This document shows positions 25,513 through 36,880 of a stretch of 64,000 bases of DNA, piece by piece. A model generated the notes under the pieces. The model saw only the letters and a program-made list of their open reading frames with translations, did no database searches and was not told the DNA's origin. The stretch covers positions 511,984 through 575,983 of the forward strand of contig CM042092.1 in assembly GCA_023512835.1 (NCBI GenBank), given 5' to 3'. This DNA is from Taxillus chinensis. Taxonomy: Eukaryota > Streptophyta > Magnoliopsida > Santalales > Loranthaceae. The number at the start of each line of letters is the position of its first letter. Positions within the stretch are counted from its first letter, which is position 1. The position numbers and the translations under genes are program-made.

Positions 25513-27796
25513 TTACACTTTTGGTGCCCAAACTTGTTTCGGGCGGTTAGAGAGCGATAGTATTGTCAACATTTATGGATTTGATTTTGCTAGGACTCTT
25601 AGCTTTCCAAGTTGACATTAACTTGTTAGTTTCAATCGCTTCTTTTTATTTGGGTTTTCTTTGGAGAGACACTCCTTTTAGATTTAGATTTTGTTTTGCT
25701 CGAAGAACCCCTTTTATAAAACTGATCTTTATTGGATTGAAATTGATTACAAAGCCCTGGTATCGGATAGACTCCAACATTCATAGTGATAATGACCCAT
25801 TTCCCTACGGATGGAACGACACTATAATGTGATGTACAAACAGGGATACGGGTCTCTTAGATTTTACGACTTTCTACTGCTTCCTGTGGCCTAATCCATT
25901 GCGTTTGGGTGACGCGCTCTTGGCCCTAAATGCATCGGCCTTAGCCTTGTCTTTCTTTTTGGGTGCTACGGTTTTAGCTTTAATCGCAGCAGCCTTCCCT
26001 TCATCTTTAGTTACGGGTGCTACGGGTTCGGAAGTGCGAATATGACCTCGACTCCACAAGTCATAAACTATGGTGCCACTGAAATGAAACCATCCAACGG
26101 TTTAGATGTACTAACGGGATATAAGTTGGTTAGTTTAGGAGTGAAATCCGAAGGACACTCGGTAGCTTGAGCTATGGAAGTTGATGGTTCGGAACCTAGG
26201 CCAGGTTTGACTCGGATGTCGTCGGGATCGATCTAAAGGTAGAGGCTATTTCCCGGATTTTAGCCACTTACGATTTATTTCCTTTTCCTGTTCCATTCAT
26301 TTTCGAGTCTTTTTACTATAACTTTTAGGCCTGAGAGATTGGTATTTAACAAATGATTTTCAGCTCTTAGATCGTGATACCAAGCTTCTTTTCCTCTGAA
26401 GTCGTTGATGTCCTTTTCGAGTCTATTAATAGTAAATTCAAGACATTTATTCGACTTTCCATATCTTTGTACATTTGAGTAATTATTAGTCTCTCATTCT
26501 TTTCATGGTCACATGCGGTAGTAAGAGATTCTAATTTACTCAGGAGCTCGAGATAGAAGGTACCTCGGTATTTGCCATGAGGCGGACGTTCGAAGAGTGA
26601 TCGGCTCATCATCCGAGGATTCCTCCTCTTCTTCCGAGCCACTCATGTATTTTGTCACGAGCGCCTTCCTCTTGCTCTTGTCGTTGTCCGAGGTGGAGCG
26701 GCGAGGAGTTACCTTGTCACTTTTCTCGGCCACTTTTGATTTGGACCTGCATTCCTTGGCCCAGTGACCGGTTTTCCCACGGTTGAAGCATTCCCGGGAG
26801 CCGGACTCCGGTCGCTCCTTCCTTTGGAACGACGATGATGAGCGTCTTCGAACCCTTTTCCGCTTTTCGTAGGAATCGCTCAAAGGATTTGACAAGAAGG
26901 GCTATCTCCTCCTCCTCGTCGAGAATCAGAATTCTCGGATACGTCCGTATCATCATTCCTCGGATATGTTTAGACGATACGTAGCTTTGAGAGCAACCCC
27001 CTTTTCTTTCCGAGCTATTTTCTCATCCCCGTCGAGTACTTAAACCTGACTTCATGAGTCCGGCTCTCCGTACGATTCTTCAAGGGGAACATACTGCCGC
27101 TTTTGTCCGATTGTATCCGGAGTTGTTTGGAGTAGTAGCGATCCCGGCAAGGAGCGAAAGAACTTGTCATTGATCCGGGATTGAGAATAGTGCTCATTGA
27201 CGATCTTCGACTCAAGAATGAGCTTGCCGAATCTCCGATAGATGCTTTCGAGTGATTCGCCCGGTTTATGATTAAAACTCTCAAAGTTAAGTACGAGAGT
27301 GCGGATCACATTCTCAATTTGGGACTGACTCCCCTCATAGAGGATTGTCGGTTTGTCCCAAACAACTTTTTTTGTCGTGCGGCCTTGGACGTTCGTGGAA
27401 AGCCTCGGAATCCAAGGACGATGTAACATAAGCGAGCCTTTTCACTAGCGCCTTTGCCCAGCTCTTTCATCATTGGTAAGTTCAAGATCCTGTCTTTGGC
27501 CTCCTAACTCCATGTTCTCCGATAGTCATCGGAATTGGAATCTCCTGATGAAGACATGGCCACATAAGATGATCATGGCGGACCATAAACATCTTCATGC
27601 GAGCTTTCCACTGGAGAAAAGCTCGGGTGTGAATTTGGGCGGTTTCGTTAAAGTAAAGCCGAACTCCGTGGTTGAGAAGCGGCGCAGCAGGTTGAGGTGG
27701 GTCGACATTTTCACCTTTGCTTCGATTCGGGATGGGCTCCTGTGCACCTCCGGAGTTAAGGCGAGTGTTGAATAGCATACTGCTTTCTTCGGCCAT
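25513..27796 (-). pseudogene. E2 gag, frameshifted
   Basis: ATG at 27796 (MAEESSMLFNTRL). The UBN2-like region is followed by a first knuckle near 26740-26790 that reads C-F-N-R-G-K-T-G-H-W-A-K-E-C, so its second Cys is replaced by Arg. An acidic Ser/Asp stretch and a coiled coil (about 26270-26560) follow. The second knuckle near 25795-25825 is disrupted by loss of one base. It ends at the same TAA as the other copies (25513-25515), in frame with protease. Confidence 0.8.
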
Positions 27797-27844
27797 TTCC
27801 GAGATTGAAAGAGTGGGATCTCTATTTAGAACAAAATAGAACTT

Positions 27845-27856
27845 GCTCCGATACCA
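27845..27856 (-). other. E2 primer binding site
   Basis: The minus strand reads TGGTATCGGAGC, one substitution from the initiator tRNA-Met site found in E1 and E3, at the same five-base distance from the LTR. Confidence 0.85.
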
Positions 27857-27861
27857 CTTGA

Positions 27862-28681
27862 TGGTCCCTTGGAGCCTAAAGGGGGGGGTGAATAGGCTCT
27901 TACTTAAACTCTTTTCTTTCTCTCAAGACACAAACACTTATCTAGTTAAGTGATAGAATCACTAGGAAGATAACCAGGATAGTGGAAGTATTTTGTTTTA
28001 TTATCACAAGATAAATACAACAAAATAGAAGCAAGACTCTCTTACACTCGCTTACAAATGAACTCACACACTAGCCAACTTATCCGCAAAGATGAAAACT
28101 CTTGTGCATACACAGATAGTCTATTCTTTTCTAATGCACATTCGCTTTTTTTCACCTTTTTTTTTAATGTACAAGTATGAATATTTATACAAAACATTCC
28201 TAAGAGACAACTTTGGAACTTGTAGTTCCGAATGCGTTCGCACTAACTATCCCTCGGTAATCTCTCTGCCTTGATAGCTGCGGTTTGTGGAGCTCAAGAT
28301 CTTGGGTTCAAAGAGTATAAGTGCGTTTGTGAATTCCCAATTACAATTAAGGTTGTGTCCACATATCCGGATGATCCACGTGTAAGATTCTTCAGGTTCT
28401 CAATAAATTCGTCTTACATCGGGACGCCACGAGTGATAACTTTAAATGCGGTTGAGTTGAAGCGATATCTTCTTGGTCCGGTGTAATTTTCCTTACTCCG
28501 TAGCTAATGAAGCTCGGAACCTTACTCCGTGTCGGTGGTTGCTTACTCCGTATCTATTTAAAAGTTGGAATCCTTAGTCCGTGTCAGCATTTCCTTACTC
28601 CGCATGTAAGTTCCTTACTCCGTATGTAAGTTCCTTACTCCGTATGTAATTTCCTTACTCCGGCGAGTCTTGAAAAGTCCT
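27862..28681 (-). repeat. E2 5' LTR, truncated
   Basis: Matches the E2 3' LTR from TGGTCCC up to the cttgaaaagtc phrase, then stops abruptly. About 420 bp, including the TG...end, is missing and is replaced by a homopolymer-rich tract. Confidence 0.85.
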
Positions 28682-28770
28682 TAGGTTTTTTTTGAAATTT
28701 TTTTTTTTTTTTTTGTTTTTTTTTTGTTGTAATTTAAAAAAAAAAAAAAGGAGGGTTTTTTTATTGTTTT

Positions 28771-28821
<51 letters not shown>

Positions 28822-28822
28822 C
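28682..28822. repeat. Poly-T/poly-A low-complexity tract
   Basis: About 140 bp made almost only of T runs with a few G, A and one short poly-A patch. It sits exactly at the truncation point of the E2 5' LTR. It looks like a poorly resolved junction in a long-read assembly rather than natural sequence; a natural homopolymer expansion cannot be excluded. Confidence 0.7.
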
Positions 28823-29520
28823 CCGATGACCGATGGAGCACCGGGGCTGCGCAAGGTGCGCGGCCGCCACACAGAACGTCGTCTGTCACCGTTGCACGGG
28901 ATGACGCCGGCCGCCGCTTCTCCTCCCGTCCTCCTCCGCGTGGCACACGAGGACGCCCAACGTTAGTGCCGACGCTGCCTCCCCATCTTCTCCCTACACG
29001 CTAACGACGCACACACAAGACGAAGACCTTTTTTTGTGTAATAATAATATGTATATAACTATGTGAACTCATAACGATTCGAGTCACACCAACCACACTA
29101 TCCATGCTCAAGCAATACCAGAGAATCAAGAAGTATGAACCACCTACTTGATTATAGCCTCGAATGATCAATTCGACAGTTTGCGTCAAACTCTCCTGCT
29201 CCTCTTGCCAAGCTGCGCGCGCACAACGAAAAAATAGGGCTTCTACCCTAATTTCTTTTATTTATACTATCTTTAATATAATAATAATAATGCTTTAATA
29301 ATTAATAACAATAATAATCATATAAGAATAATAATAAACTCAACAATCGCAACACTAATTATAATAACTACACCTATTAAAATAGTTATTTTATTTTAAT
29401 AATCATAATATTAAATAATAATAACCACAAAATGCTAACGCTACGGCCACGTTGCCGAACAGAGATTCTAAACTCTATAGGGGCCTAACGTTCTACTACA
29501 CACAGGTACGGGTCTTTACA
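28823..29520 (-). mobile_element. Gypsy-like solo LTR, right part
   Basis: Continues the LTR interrupted at 16393 and ends GGGTCTTTACA on the plus strand. Read on the minus strand it starts TGTAAAGACCCGT, which matches the start of the plus-strand LTR at 44839 (TGTAAGGACCCGT). The GC-rich part (28823-29010) resembles the last 190 bp of the left part in composition and words (cccaacgtta). An AT-rich trinucleotide-like segment lies at 29275-29430. Confidence 0.65.
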
Positions 29521-29859
29521 CGATTCTTCAATATTTTCTCCCAACTGGATTATCCTTATTGAGTAATTCCAATTTTTTAATATATCTAACATAAGTTCTA
29601 GCAAAACAAGGCCAATTTTACCTTAATCGAAGCTCTATAAAAAAAGTTATGAATTTTTTAAGTTACTCCAGAATTTGTCACGATTTTTGGTTCTTCATAT
29701 GTATTTTTGTCCCACGTTGACAGTTTTGCTTCTCATTGGCCCAATATATATATATATAAAGATACTCTCCTTACACAGCAAATGAGATCTAGTGAAGGCC
29801 AAGTAGAGTTGCTAGCTCGCAATTGAGCCCAATATTAGAATTTTTGAATGACACGAAAT

Positions 29860-30780
29860 CTAAAGGTTAAAGTTGGTCAAATCTGAAATAAGGACCCAAT
29901 GATATAGAATAAGGATCCAATGATCCAAAATAAGTCCAGATCCAGAGGTCAACATGGTTAAATCCAGAGGTAAAACCTGGTCAAATCCAGAATAAGCCCA
30001 GAAGATGCGAAATAAGCACCCAATGATACCAAATAAACCCAAACCCAAAGGTCAAACTTGGTTAAATTTGGAGTAAGCTCAATAATCCGGAATAAAGACT
30101 CAATGATCCAGAATAAGCCCAGATCCAGATGTCAACATAATTAAATCCGGAGGTTAAGTCTAGTCAAATCTAAAACAAACCCAGAGGATGCAAAATAAGC
30201 ACCCAAAGATAAGGAATAAGGCCAATGATATGGAATAAGCCCAGATTTTAAGGTCAAACTTGGTCAAATCTAGAGGTCAAACTTGGTCAAATCTGAAATA
30301 AGCCCAATGATATGGAATAAGGACCCAATGATCCGAAATAAGCCTAGAAGATGTGGGATAAGCACCTAATGATCCGGAATAAGCCCAAATCTGGAGGTCA
30401 ACATGGTCAAAACTGGATGTCAAACTTGCTCAAATCTAGAATAAGCCTGGAAGATGCGAAATAAACATCCAATGATTCAGAATAAGCATAGATCCGGAGG
30501 TCAAATTTGGTCAAATCCGGAATAAGCCCAGATCAGGAGGTCAACATAATCAAATCCAGAGGTCAAATTTAATCAATGATGCGAAATAAGCTCCAATAGT
30601 CTGAAAATTATCCTTATATTGTAGAATAAGCTTCAATAATGCGGAAAAAGTTTCAATGATGTTGAATAAGCTCTCAATAGTCAGGAAATCATCTTAATGT
30701 TGTGAATAAGTTCCCATGATTCAGAATAAGCTCTCAATGGTCAAGAAACCATCTTTATAGATACGGAAAATCCCAAAAAT
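29860..30780. repeat. Degenerate minisatellite
   Basis: About 0.9 kb of imperfect repeats combining three words: gaataagcccagatcc, ggaggtcaacatgg and tcaaatc(c/t)ag. Unit length varies between about 25 and 60 bp. Arrays like this occur in U3 or untranslated regions of large plant gypsy elements; that link is inference here. No coding potential. Confidence 0.75.
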
Positions 30781-32300
30781 CCTTAATAACTCATCCACAT
30801 GTCCAGAAGTGACTCCAAAGCATCGTGACTCTATGAAAAATCCAGAAAAAAATCATTTTTCTAAAGTGTATTAAAAGGAGGACTATTATAATATTGAGAC
30901 TTTGTAAAGGCAGTAGTGTGAGTATTCGGGGATCCAATTGCAAAAAGTGTCCAGATGCAATCTAATTAAAGTCACATGAGGTAGGGATTTAAAATAAATC
31001 AGGTTTAATTATTATTTTTTATCCATCAATGTGAGAACCGAGAATTGTTGTAAATTGCATCTAATTAATACTTGGAACCAAGAATCCTATTTTCAATGTC
31101 ATTAATTCCTTGGAACATCATAGTTGACTTTTGGGGACCGTAAAACATCTAATTAATGTCTAGGCGCTCGCTATCTCCCCTAGACCCCTATAAATAGGGT
31201 GGTCTGGAGGCTATTCCGAGAGGGCATCAATGATCAACCAAGAGAGGGCTTTCGGAATAGATTTTTAAGAGATAAAAAAATCAGAGAGAGAGTATCCTAG
31301 GAATTTTTAAAGAGAGATAATCATTGTTGTCTTCATGGGGAGGAGCTAAGACTGGAGAGGGGATTCCAAACCAAGAATAAGAGTTTTCCTTTCTAACCTT
31401 TTTGCTTTAAGAAAATTCTTGGGAGGAATTACCCGGAAGGAAGAGAGGCTCAAACTGGTATCATTTTCATTTTCTCAGATGTTCTACTTTTATTTATCTA
31501 TTAAATTATTTTTTAAAATTTTTTAGTGTTGTTTTCAAGCATAAAATCAAAATTTTCTCTTTTTTCCCTTTTTATTATTTTCCCAAAGTTTAAAAACGAA
31601 AATAAAAAAACATCTTGCATCTTTCTTTTCTTTTATCAAAAAAATAATAAAAATATAAAAAACAAAAACTCATATTTTCTAGAAAATTAAAATAAAATGC
31701 CCGAGCAGTCATGAGGATTGAGCTCTATATGCTCATATCCTAGTCTGCTTTGGCCAATATCAATTGTAGCAATATTCTCATATTTGAATTCAAATCATTT
31801 TTAAAATTTTCTTTTCTAAAAAGAAAAATTATTTTCATTTTCCTTTTAAAAGATGAAAATTGCCACATAGGCCTAGATCCCACATTCTCTTTCTAAAATT
31901 AAAATGTTTCCTTTTTATTTAATTTAAAACTTTTTCTTTTCGTTTTCATTGGCCTAGATCCTAAAATCTTTATTTTCTTTAAAAATCAAAAATAAAAAAA
32001 ATGATCTTTTTAACAAATCAAGCAAACACCCATAGATCAAGATTATGTACCAATAATAAGTGTTGTGGGGGTGCAAGAATTCTTCTTACTTCTCCACACG
32101 TAAATGACTTCCGAGACTTAATCTCTGAACTATAAACCTTCTCTTTTTCTAGGTACCCAATCATACCTCTAAACTATTTGATGGCGACTCTGTATTTTCT
32201 TTTCTTTTATGGTTTGTGTGAGCATTGTGCATGGATAACTCTATGATCAACAGAATGAATCAACATAAAATCCTTCCACGAAGTCAGTATCGAGCCGATC
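30781..32300 (+). mobile_element. Possible old LTR with TATA box and primer-site-like motif
   Basis: A cctataaataggg TATA-type sequence lies at about 31188-31201. It is followed by purine-rich agagagagg sequence and a T/A-rich leader to about 32180. At 32182-32192 TGGCGACTCTG resembles the primer site seen in some Tat-type plant gypsy elements (from memory). Sequence after that resembles nothing I recognise. The LTR start is not resolved; the minisatellite just upstream may be its U3. Confidence 0.35.
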
Positions 32301-33230
32301 AAAAATGAGTAATGATAATACACATTCTTTTTCAAATAAATTCTCTATCCTACCAAATAAAATTATTTTCAAGTTACAATCAATACAAACTCCAATAAAA
32401 TTAAAAATATATAATATATAAATCAAAATTCATATCAAATATATCCTAATATACTAATTATTGAATTAATCAGGAAAAAGTGGTGAGACTTTTTGGGCCA
32501 AACTCTCGCAAGATGGCACCTATAGGTTAGTTTGGGCCATTGCATCATAGCTTACCCAATACACAAAAGGTATGCCTTTTACGTTTATTTTATTTTATTT
32601 TCTGACCTTGTTTTTCTTAATTTGGCGGGCCAAACTGCATCTCTGATTTGTACGTTTTGATTAATTCTTGCACAATAAGTAAAAAGAACTTAAAAACATG
32701 TTTAGTTCATACCAAAGCAAAATGTTCCTCTTTTTCAGTTTTATGAATTGTTAAAATGCCAGGGCACTCGCCGAATTCAGGTAAAAGTAAGCTGCGCTTT
32801 AACTTGTAGCATGATACCGAGGTAAAAACTTTAAATTCAGGTAAAAGTAAGCTGTGCTTGTAGCATGAAGCAAGATATTTCCACTAACTTCCACATTAAA
32901 TATTTCATACAGGCTGAGTGCTAGACTTTAATTTCTCTCCTATGTACCAATAAATATTGGCCAAACCACATAAAGTCTCCAACTACATCAACAACTACAA
33001 CCGGGAAGAAAAAAAATCACCAGAACGGGGGGGAAATCAATTTTGAATACAATGATGTAACAATATGTTCAATTTCAATGGTCTCTTGGGCCACCGTAAA
33101 CTAACAAATATTTGCTTGCACACGAATGGAGAAATGAGGCTGTACAAAGACGAAGAAATGAGGATGCAGCATATGCAAGAATGCAAAATGTAGGTGAGGT
33201 AAAATAGACACATTTACTGGGAATACTGGT
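32301..33230. other. Intergenic sequence downstream of the polygalacturonase-like gene
   Basis: AT-rich sequence. At 32760-32880 a phrase of about 20 bases (aattcaggtaaaagtaagct) occurs twice. No gene seen. It includes sequence beyond the probable 3' end of the minus-strand gene. Confidence 0.5.
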
Positions 33231-33236
33231 TTTATT
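33231..33236 (-). terminator. Candidate polyadenylation signal AATAAA
   Basis: The minus strand reads AATAAA about 130 bases downstream of the TGA of the polygalacturonase-like gene, a typical plant distance. Other near-upstream elements could serve instead. Confidence 0.4.
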
Positions 33237-33366
33237 GGAAAGAATCTGTCTTAAAGGGAAGGTTGGAAGGACTATGGGCGGAATAAGAAAATCAGTTTTG
33301 CTAAGCCACATAGAGAGGCACGAAGACGGCCCCTCATCATGGTGCACTTACTGCTAGCAAACTGTT

Positions 33367-36305
33367 TCATAACGTGGAGGTTGATTTCGATGCCCGGCCA
33401 AAGGACTTCAGGAGCAAGAAACAGGCAGAGGATGAGTTCAACAAGGAAGCCTGGAGGTCAGGGCATGGTTTGGGGAACACGGACTGAGAGAAGCCAAGAA
33501 CATTGGAACAGAACCAAGAGGTTGAGGACGCACAGGGAGTGACTGATAAGGAGATGTTGGATAGACAGATTGAACTGAAGGGAGACTCTTGAATGCCAGT
33601 GAAGCTTCCTGCGACCGTGATGTTTGTACCAACCACATTTTGGAAGGTGATGCGGTCCAGCACGGGTAATGCATTAGGATCGTAATCGTCATCCGGGTGG
33701 GAACCAAAATGGCCTGTGGCACTGAATGCTGTGTGCACATTTTCCATGCTCACATTGGATGTAATAACTTCTTTGATGTAACCACCTCTGCCAGCGGTAG
33801 TTCTGAACTCAATGCCATTCAATGAGCCACCAATGTGAAGCTGCTCTACAATGATGGAGAAGATGCCACCGGACATTTCACTTCCAAGGGCGAGGGCAGA
33901 ACCTGTAAATGCTTGCAAATGAAGGTGTCTCAAGTGCACTTTAGTGGTAGGTCTGCCATAAGTGATACCATACTCGTCCCAGCCACTTTTGAGGGCAATG
34001 GCATCATAGCCCATGCTAATGTTTGTGCCTTCTATGCACACCTTATCCGTAGAATCTGTATGTATAGAGTTTTATGTTATCTGAATATCAGGCAAGTGCT
34101 TCAGAAATGTAAATTCATGACAAATCAAACAACAGGTTAATGTTCAAAGTACAAGACTACATTTCACAACAACCTCAAAAGAGCAAAACTAGCATCACCG
34201 AGAAAAAACCAGTTTAAGAAGAAAAAAAAAACTAGCTTCTGTTTATGAAGGGGGAAGTGGGATGTAAGAACTTGATCATGACAAACCTGGGACTATTCCA
34301 ACAGTAAAAGGGGATTCTGGGGGGGCATACACGGAAATATTTTGGATTCGCACATTGCTGCATCAAGTTGAGATCAATTAGCACTAGAAGGCCACCACCT
34401 AAAAACACTCATCTAGGAGAAATGAACTAAGACAGAAAAGAAAAGCTTTGTGCCCTGTGAGGGGTCTAAGTAACATACCTGCAATAGACAGTGTGGATGT
34501 TATATGCTGGAGAATTTAGAAAAGTAAGGTTTGATGCCACTATATAATCTGAATCAACGAATTCCACAAGATGGGGGCGGCTGTAGTTAAGGAAATGAGA
34601 TTTGAACAAATTCCACCAGACGGAGCCCTGGCCATCGATGGTTCCATTATTGCCTACAGTGAAACAATGCGTGAAATAACTGGTTTAGAAACAAAACTGG
34701 AAGAGCACAAAAGGATATGTACTTTTATATATATATATATATATATAATATATATATATGGAATGGAGGCTACCTGTTATCACTACATCCCGCAAATTAT
34801 ATCCACTTACTAAGCCTTGGTATCTCCTACCAGGTAGTTCTATCCCTCGCCCATATGAAGGCAAGGGATCAACAATTTCCCAATGAGATGGGTCCTGCAC
34901 AAGAAAGGAAGTGCTTAAAAGTTAGAATTGAAGGCTCTAATGGATTAAAATAAAAATAAAATGACAGGGAAACCAGGTAATGAAAATAGAAGAAAGGTAT
35001 TGGCACCTGGGATCCAAGAATGACGGCGCCTTTCTCCAAGAAGAGCGTTAGGTGACTGGTGAGGTTAAAACTCCCAGTAAGCCAGCGTCCCCTGGGCACA
35101 TAGAGTCTAGCGCCGCCCTTGTCAGCAAAGGACTTAAGATAGAATATGGCATTTTGGAAGGCAATGGTGTTTAATGTCTTCCCGTCTCCCACAGCACCAA
35201 ATTCCAATATTGAGACGCTATGCGGCCTTGGGTTCAACTCCAGCTGATAATTACACTCACCCCACTTTTCTTCTCCAATAATTCTACCCACATTACTCAA
35301 TGCCAGAAGCACAAAGAGTGCCACCTGAAGTAAAGACAGATAAAAGGACAGGACACAAAAAGATGCTGAGGAGAGCTTGAGAACAAATGTACACAGAAAT
35401 ATGAACAAGCAATTACTCGATGTATAATAAAACAAACGCAAGAAGAAAAAAAAACACAACCTAATTTCACATGCAGTCTAGTTCTCCAAACTCTAGGAGC
35501 CGGGAACAATTGCAAATCTGGATTCCTGAATCCTGAGGAATGCATGTAGGTTTATACATTGAAAAAAAATGGCAAATCGCCCTTTGTAAAACACATGCCG
35601 CACAATTTAGAGCAAAATTACAACAAAGAGGGCATAGCACTCTGACAATGCAATAAAATAAACTACTGGCAGCACGAAGTGAAGAAGAAACCAGCTCCCA
35701 ATTAAATATCATATATTTAGACTATAACAATGGCAACTGTAATAAGGCAGGGGAGTCGCAGTGTGTTAGCCAGTCACCTGCTTTGAGGAAACAGACATTG
35801 GCATCGATCACGGTGATAGACTGATAGGCAGAGGCCACAGCCACAGAACGATTTTATGCTTATGACCACAGCATTTGGGAAATGGAGTCAAAGAACGAAG
35901 TTAGGCATCCATGATGAGAGCAGTAGAGAAATTGTGTGGAAAATTTTCAATCCATTTTAAATGTGAGGGAAAAAAATATATACTAACGCATAAGAAAAAT
36001 AGCATTCAGAGTAGAGTACTCTGTAAAATTTAACCAACGCATGCATAAATATGCATCTACATCAAGATCCCAGAATAGAAAAATAAAAAGCCCCTTTCGA
36101 ACGAACACTACTGATAGCAGCAAGCATTCAATACAACCCACTTAAACATTTTTTTTATTTAGTTTTTTAAAAAAAAACCTCACGAGGAAAATGCAGAACA
36201 GAAATCAAAACAAGCACTTGTTAAGATTCGCATAAACAGAAAAATGGAAAAAAAAAATACACGAATAAGAAGAAAAGAAAAAAACGTACTTACTGGCATC
36301 TTCAT
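33367..36305 (-). CDS. Probable polygalacturonase (glycoside hydrolase family 28), six exons
   Basis: Coding exons on the minus strand: 36305-36294, 35324-35007, 34894-34774, 34653-34479, 34357-34287 and 34055-33367. All introns are GT-AG and the phases join without a stop, giving 1386 nt and 461 residues, normal for this plant GH28 group. Exon 1 holds only four codons (MKMP) before a perfect GTAAGT donor. It joins a hydrophobic stretch (VALFVLLAL) to make a signal peptide of about 20 residues, so the product is probably secreted to the cell wall to act on pectin. Markers: EFGAVGDGKT (44-53), YVPRGRWLTGSFNL (about 79-92), GTIDGQGSVWW (about 154-164), DAIALKSGWDEYG (250-262), LGSEMSGG (289-296), IEFRTTAGRGGYIK (314-327). 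Canonical GH28 motifs are NTD, (G/Q)DD, GHG and RIK. Here the first aligns with FTVGIVPD and the second with GYD, so one or two catalytic Asp positions may be lost or shifted. Whether this is a subfamily trait or decay needs alignment. The reading frame is intact, unlike the retroelements around it. Confidence 0.9.
34724..34760. repeat. (TA)n microsatellite in intron 3
   Basis: A run of TA repeats with one interruption, beginning about 14 bases after the donor of exon 3 on the minus strand. Length polymorphism is likely. Confidence 0.85.
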
Positions 36306-36411
36306 GGGTTTGCGCTGGTTCAGCAACGGGCCAAGAGGCGCAAGCAGAGCACATGAACAACAGATGGAAAGCACAAAAAATGAGGGGCAGCTTCCGGTTA
36401 CAAGAAATAAT

Positions 36412-36419
36412 TATTTATA
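36412..36419 (-). promoter_or_regulatory. Candidate TATA box of the polygalacturonase-like gene
   Basis: The minus strand reads TATAAATA 107 bases upstream of the ATG at 36305. This would give a leader of roughly 75-80 bases. Further TATA-like AT-rich sequence lies near 36500, so the choice is not certain. Confidence 0.45.
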
Positions 36420-36751
36420 TGACAACAAAAAGCAATAAATTGTAGTAATAAATGAGAGACGAAATTTTAGATTTTACCATAAAATTTTAAAAGTTAAAAA
36501 AGTATATATTTAAATTTAAATTTTTTCTTATTTAAAAAAAAAAAAAAAAAAAGAAGAAGAAGAAGAAGAGGAAGCTAGCTTTTTCATTGGAGTTGGGCTG
36601 TTTGGGATGGATGGACATAAAAGAATAGACAATTAAAAATATCGGGTAGGAACAAACAAACGTGATTTTTAAATTAAACTCATAATTAATGTACCACACT
36701 AATCCCCTATCTAGCTATCAATCAATCATTTGTACCGCACATTTCTCTTTC

Positions 36752-36800
<49 letters not shown>

Positions 36801-36880
36801 AAGAGAAAATTAACAACGCATCTCTGGCCGACACAATCGTTGTAAAACGGTCCATTGCAATCGGAGGAGAGAGAAAGTGG
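36420..36880. other. AT-rich upstream region with microsatellites
   Basis: Contains a poly-A and (AAG)n run at about 36531-36570 and a (TAT)n tract of about 50 bp at 36752-36800. No coding region seen; it lies in the upstream region of the minus-strand gene. Confidence 0.7.

Larger units (their letters stand above)
16394..28681 (-). mobile_element. E2: Ty1/copia LTR retrotransposon, Sirevirus-like
   Basis: Second minus-strand copy of the E1 family, with the same gene order and closely similar sequence throughout. The 3' LTR (16394-17629) is complete; the 5' LTR (27862 to about 28681) is cut off by a poly-T tract. It lies inside a gypsy-like LTR. The flanks are ctcga before 16394 and cccga after the poly-T, which could be a target duplication with one mismatch. 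The genes carry many frameshifts. Confidence 0.9.

Noticed and set aside
28655..28946. Lysine-rich minus-strand frames
   Set aside because: They are translations of the poly-T tract and have no biological meaning.
34869..35459. Single long minus-strand frame starting MCFFFFLRLF as the gene start
   Set aside because: Its N-terminal part is intron sequence upstream of a clear acceptor (TTACTTCAG before 35324), and its C-terminal part runs past the donor at 35006.
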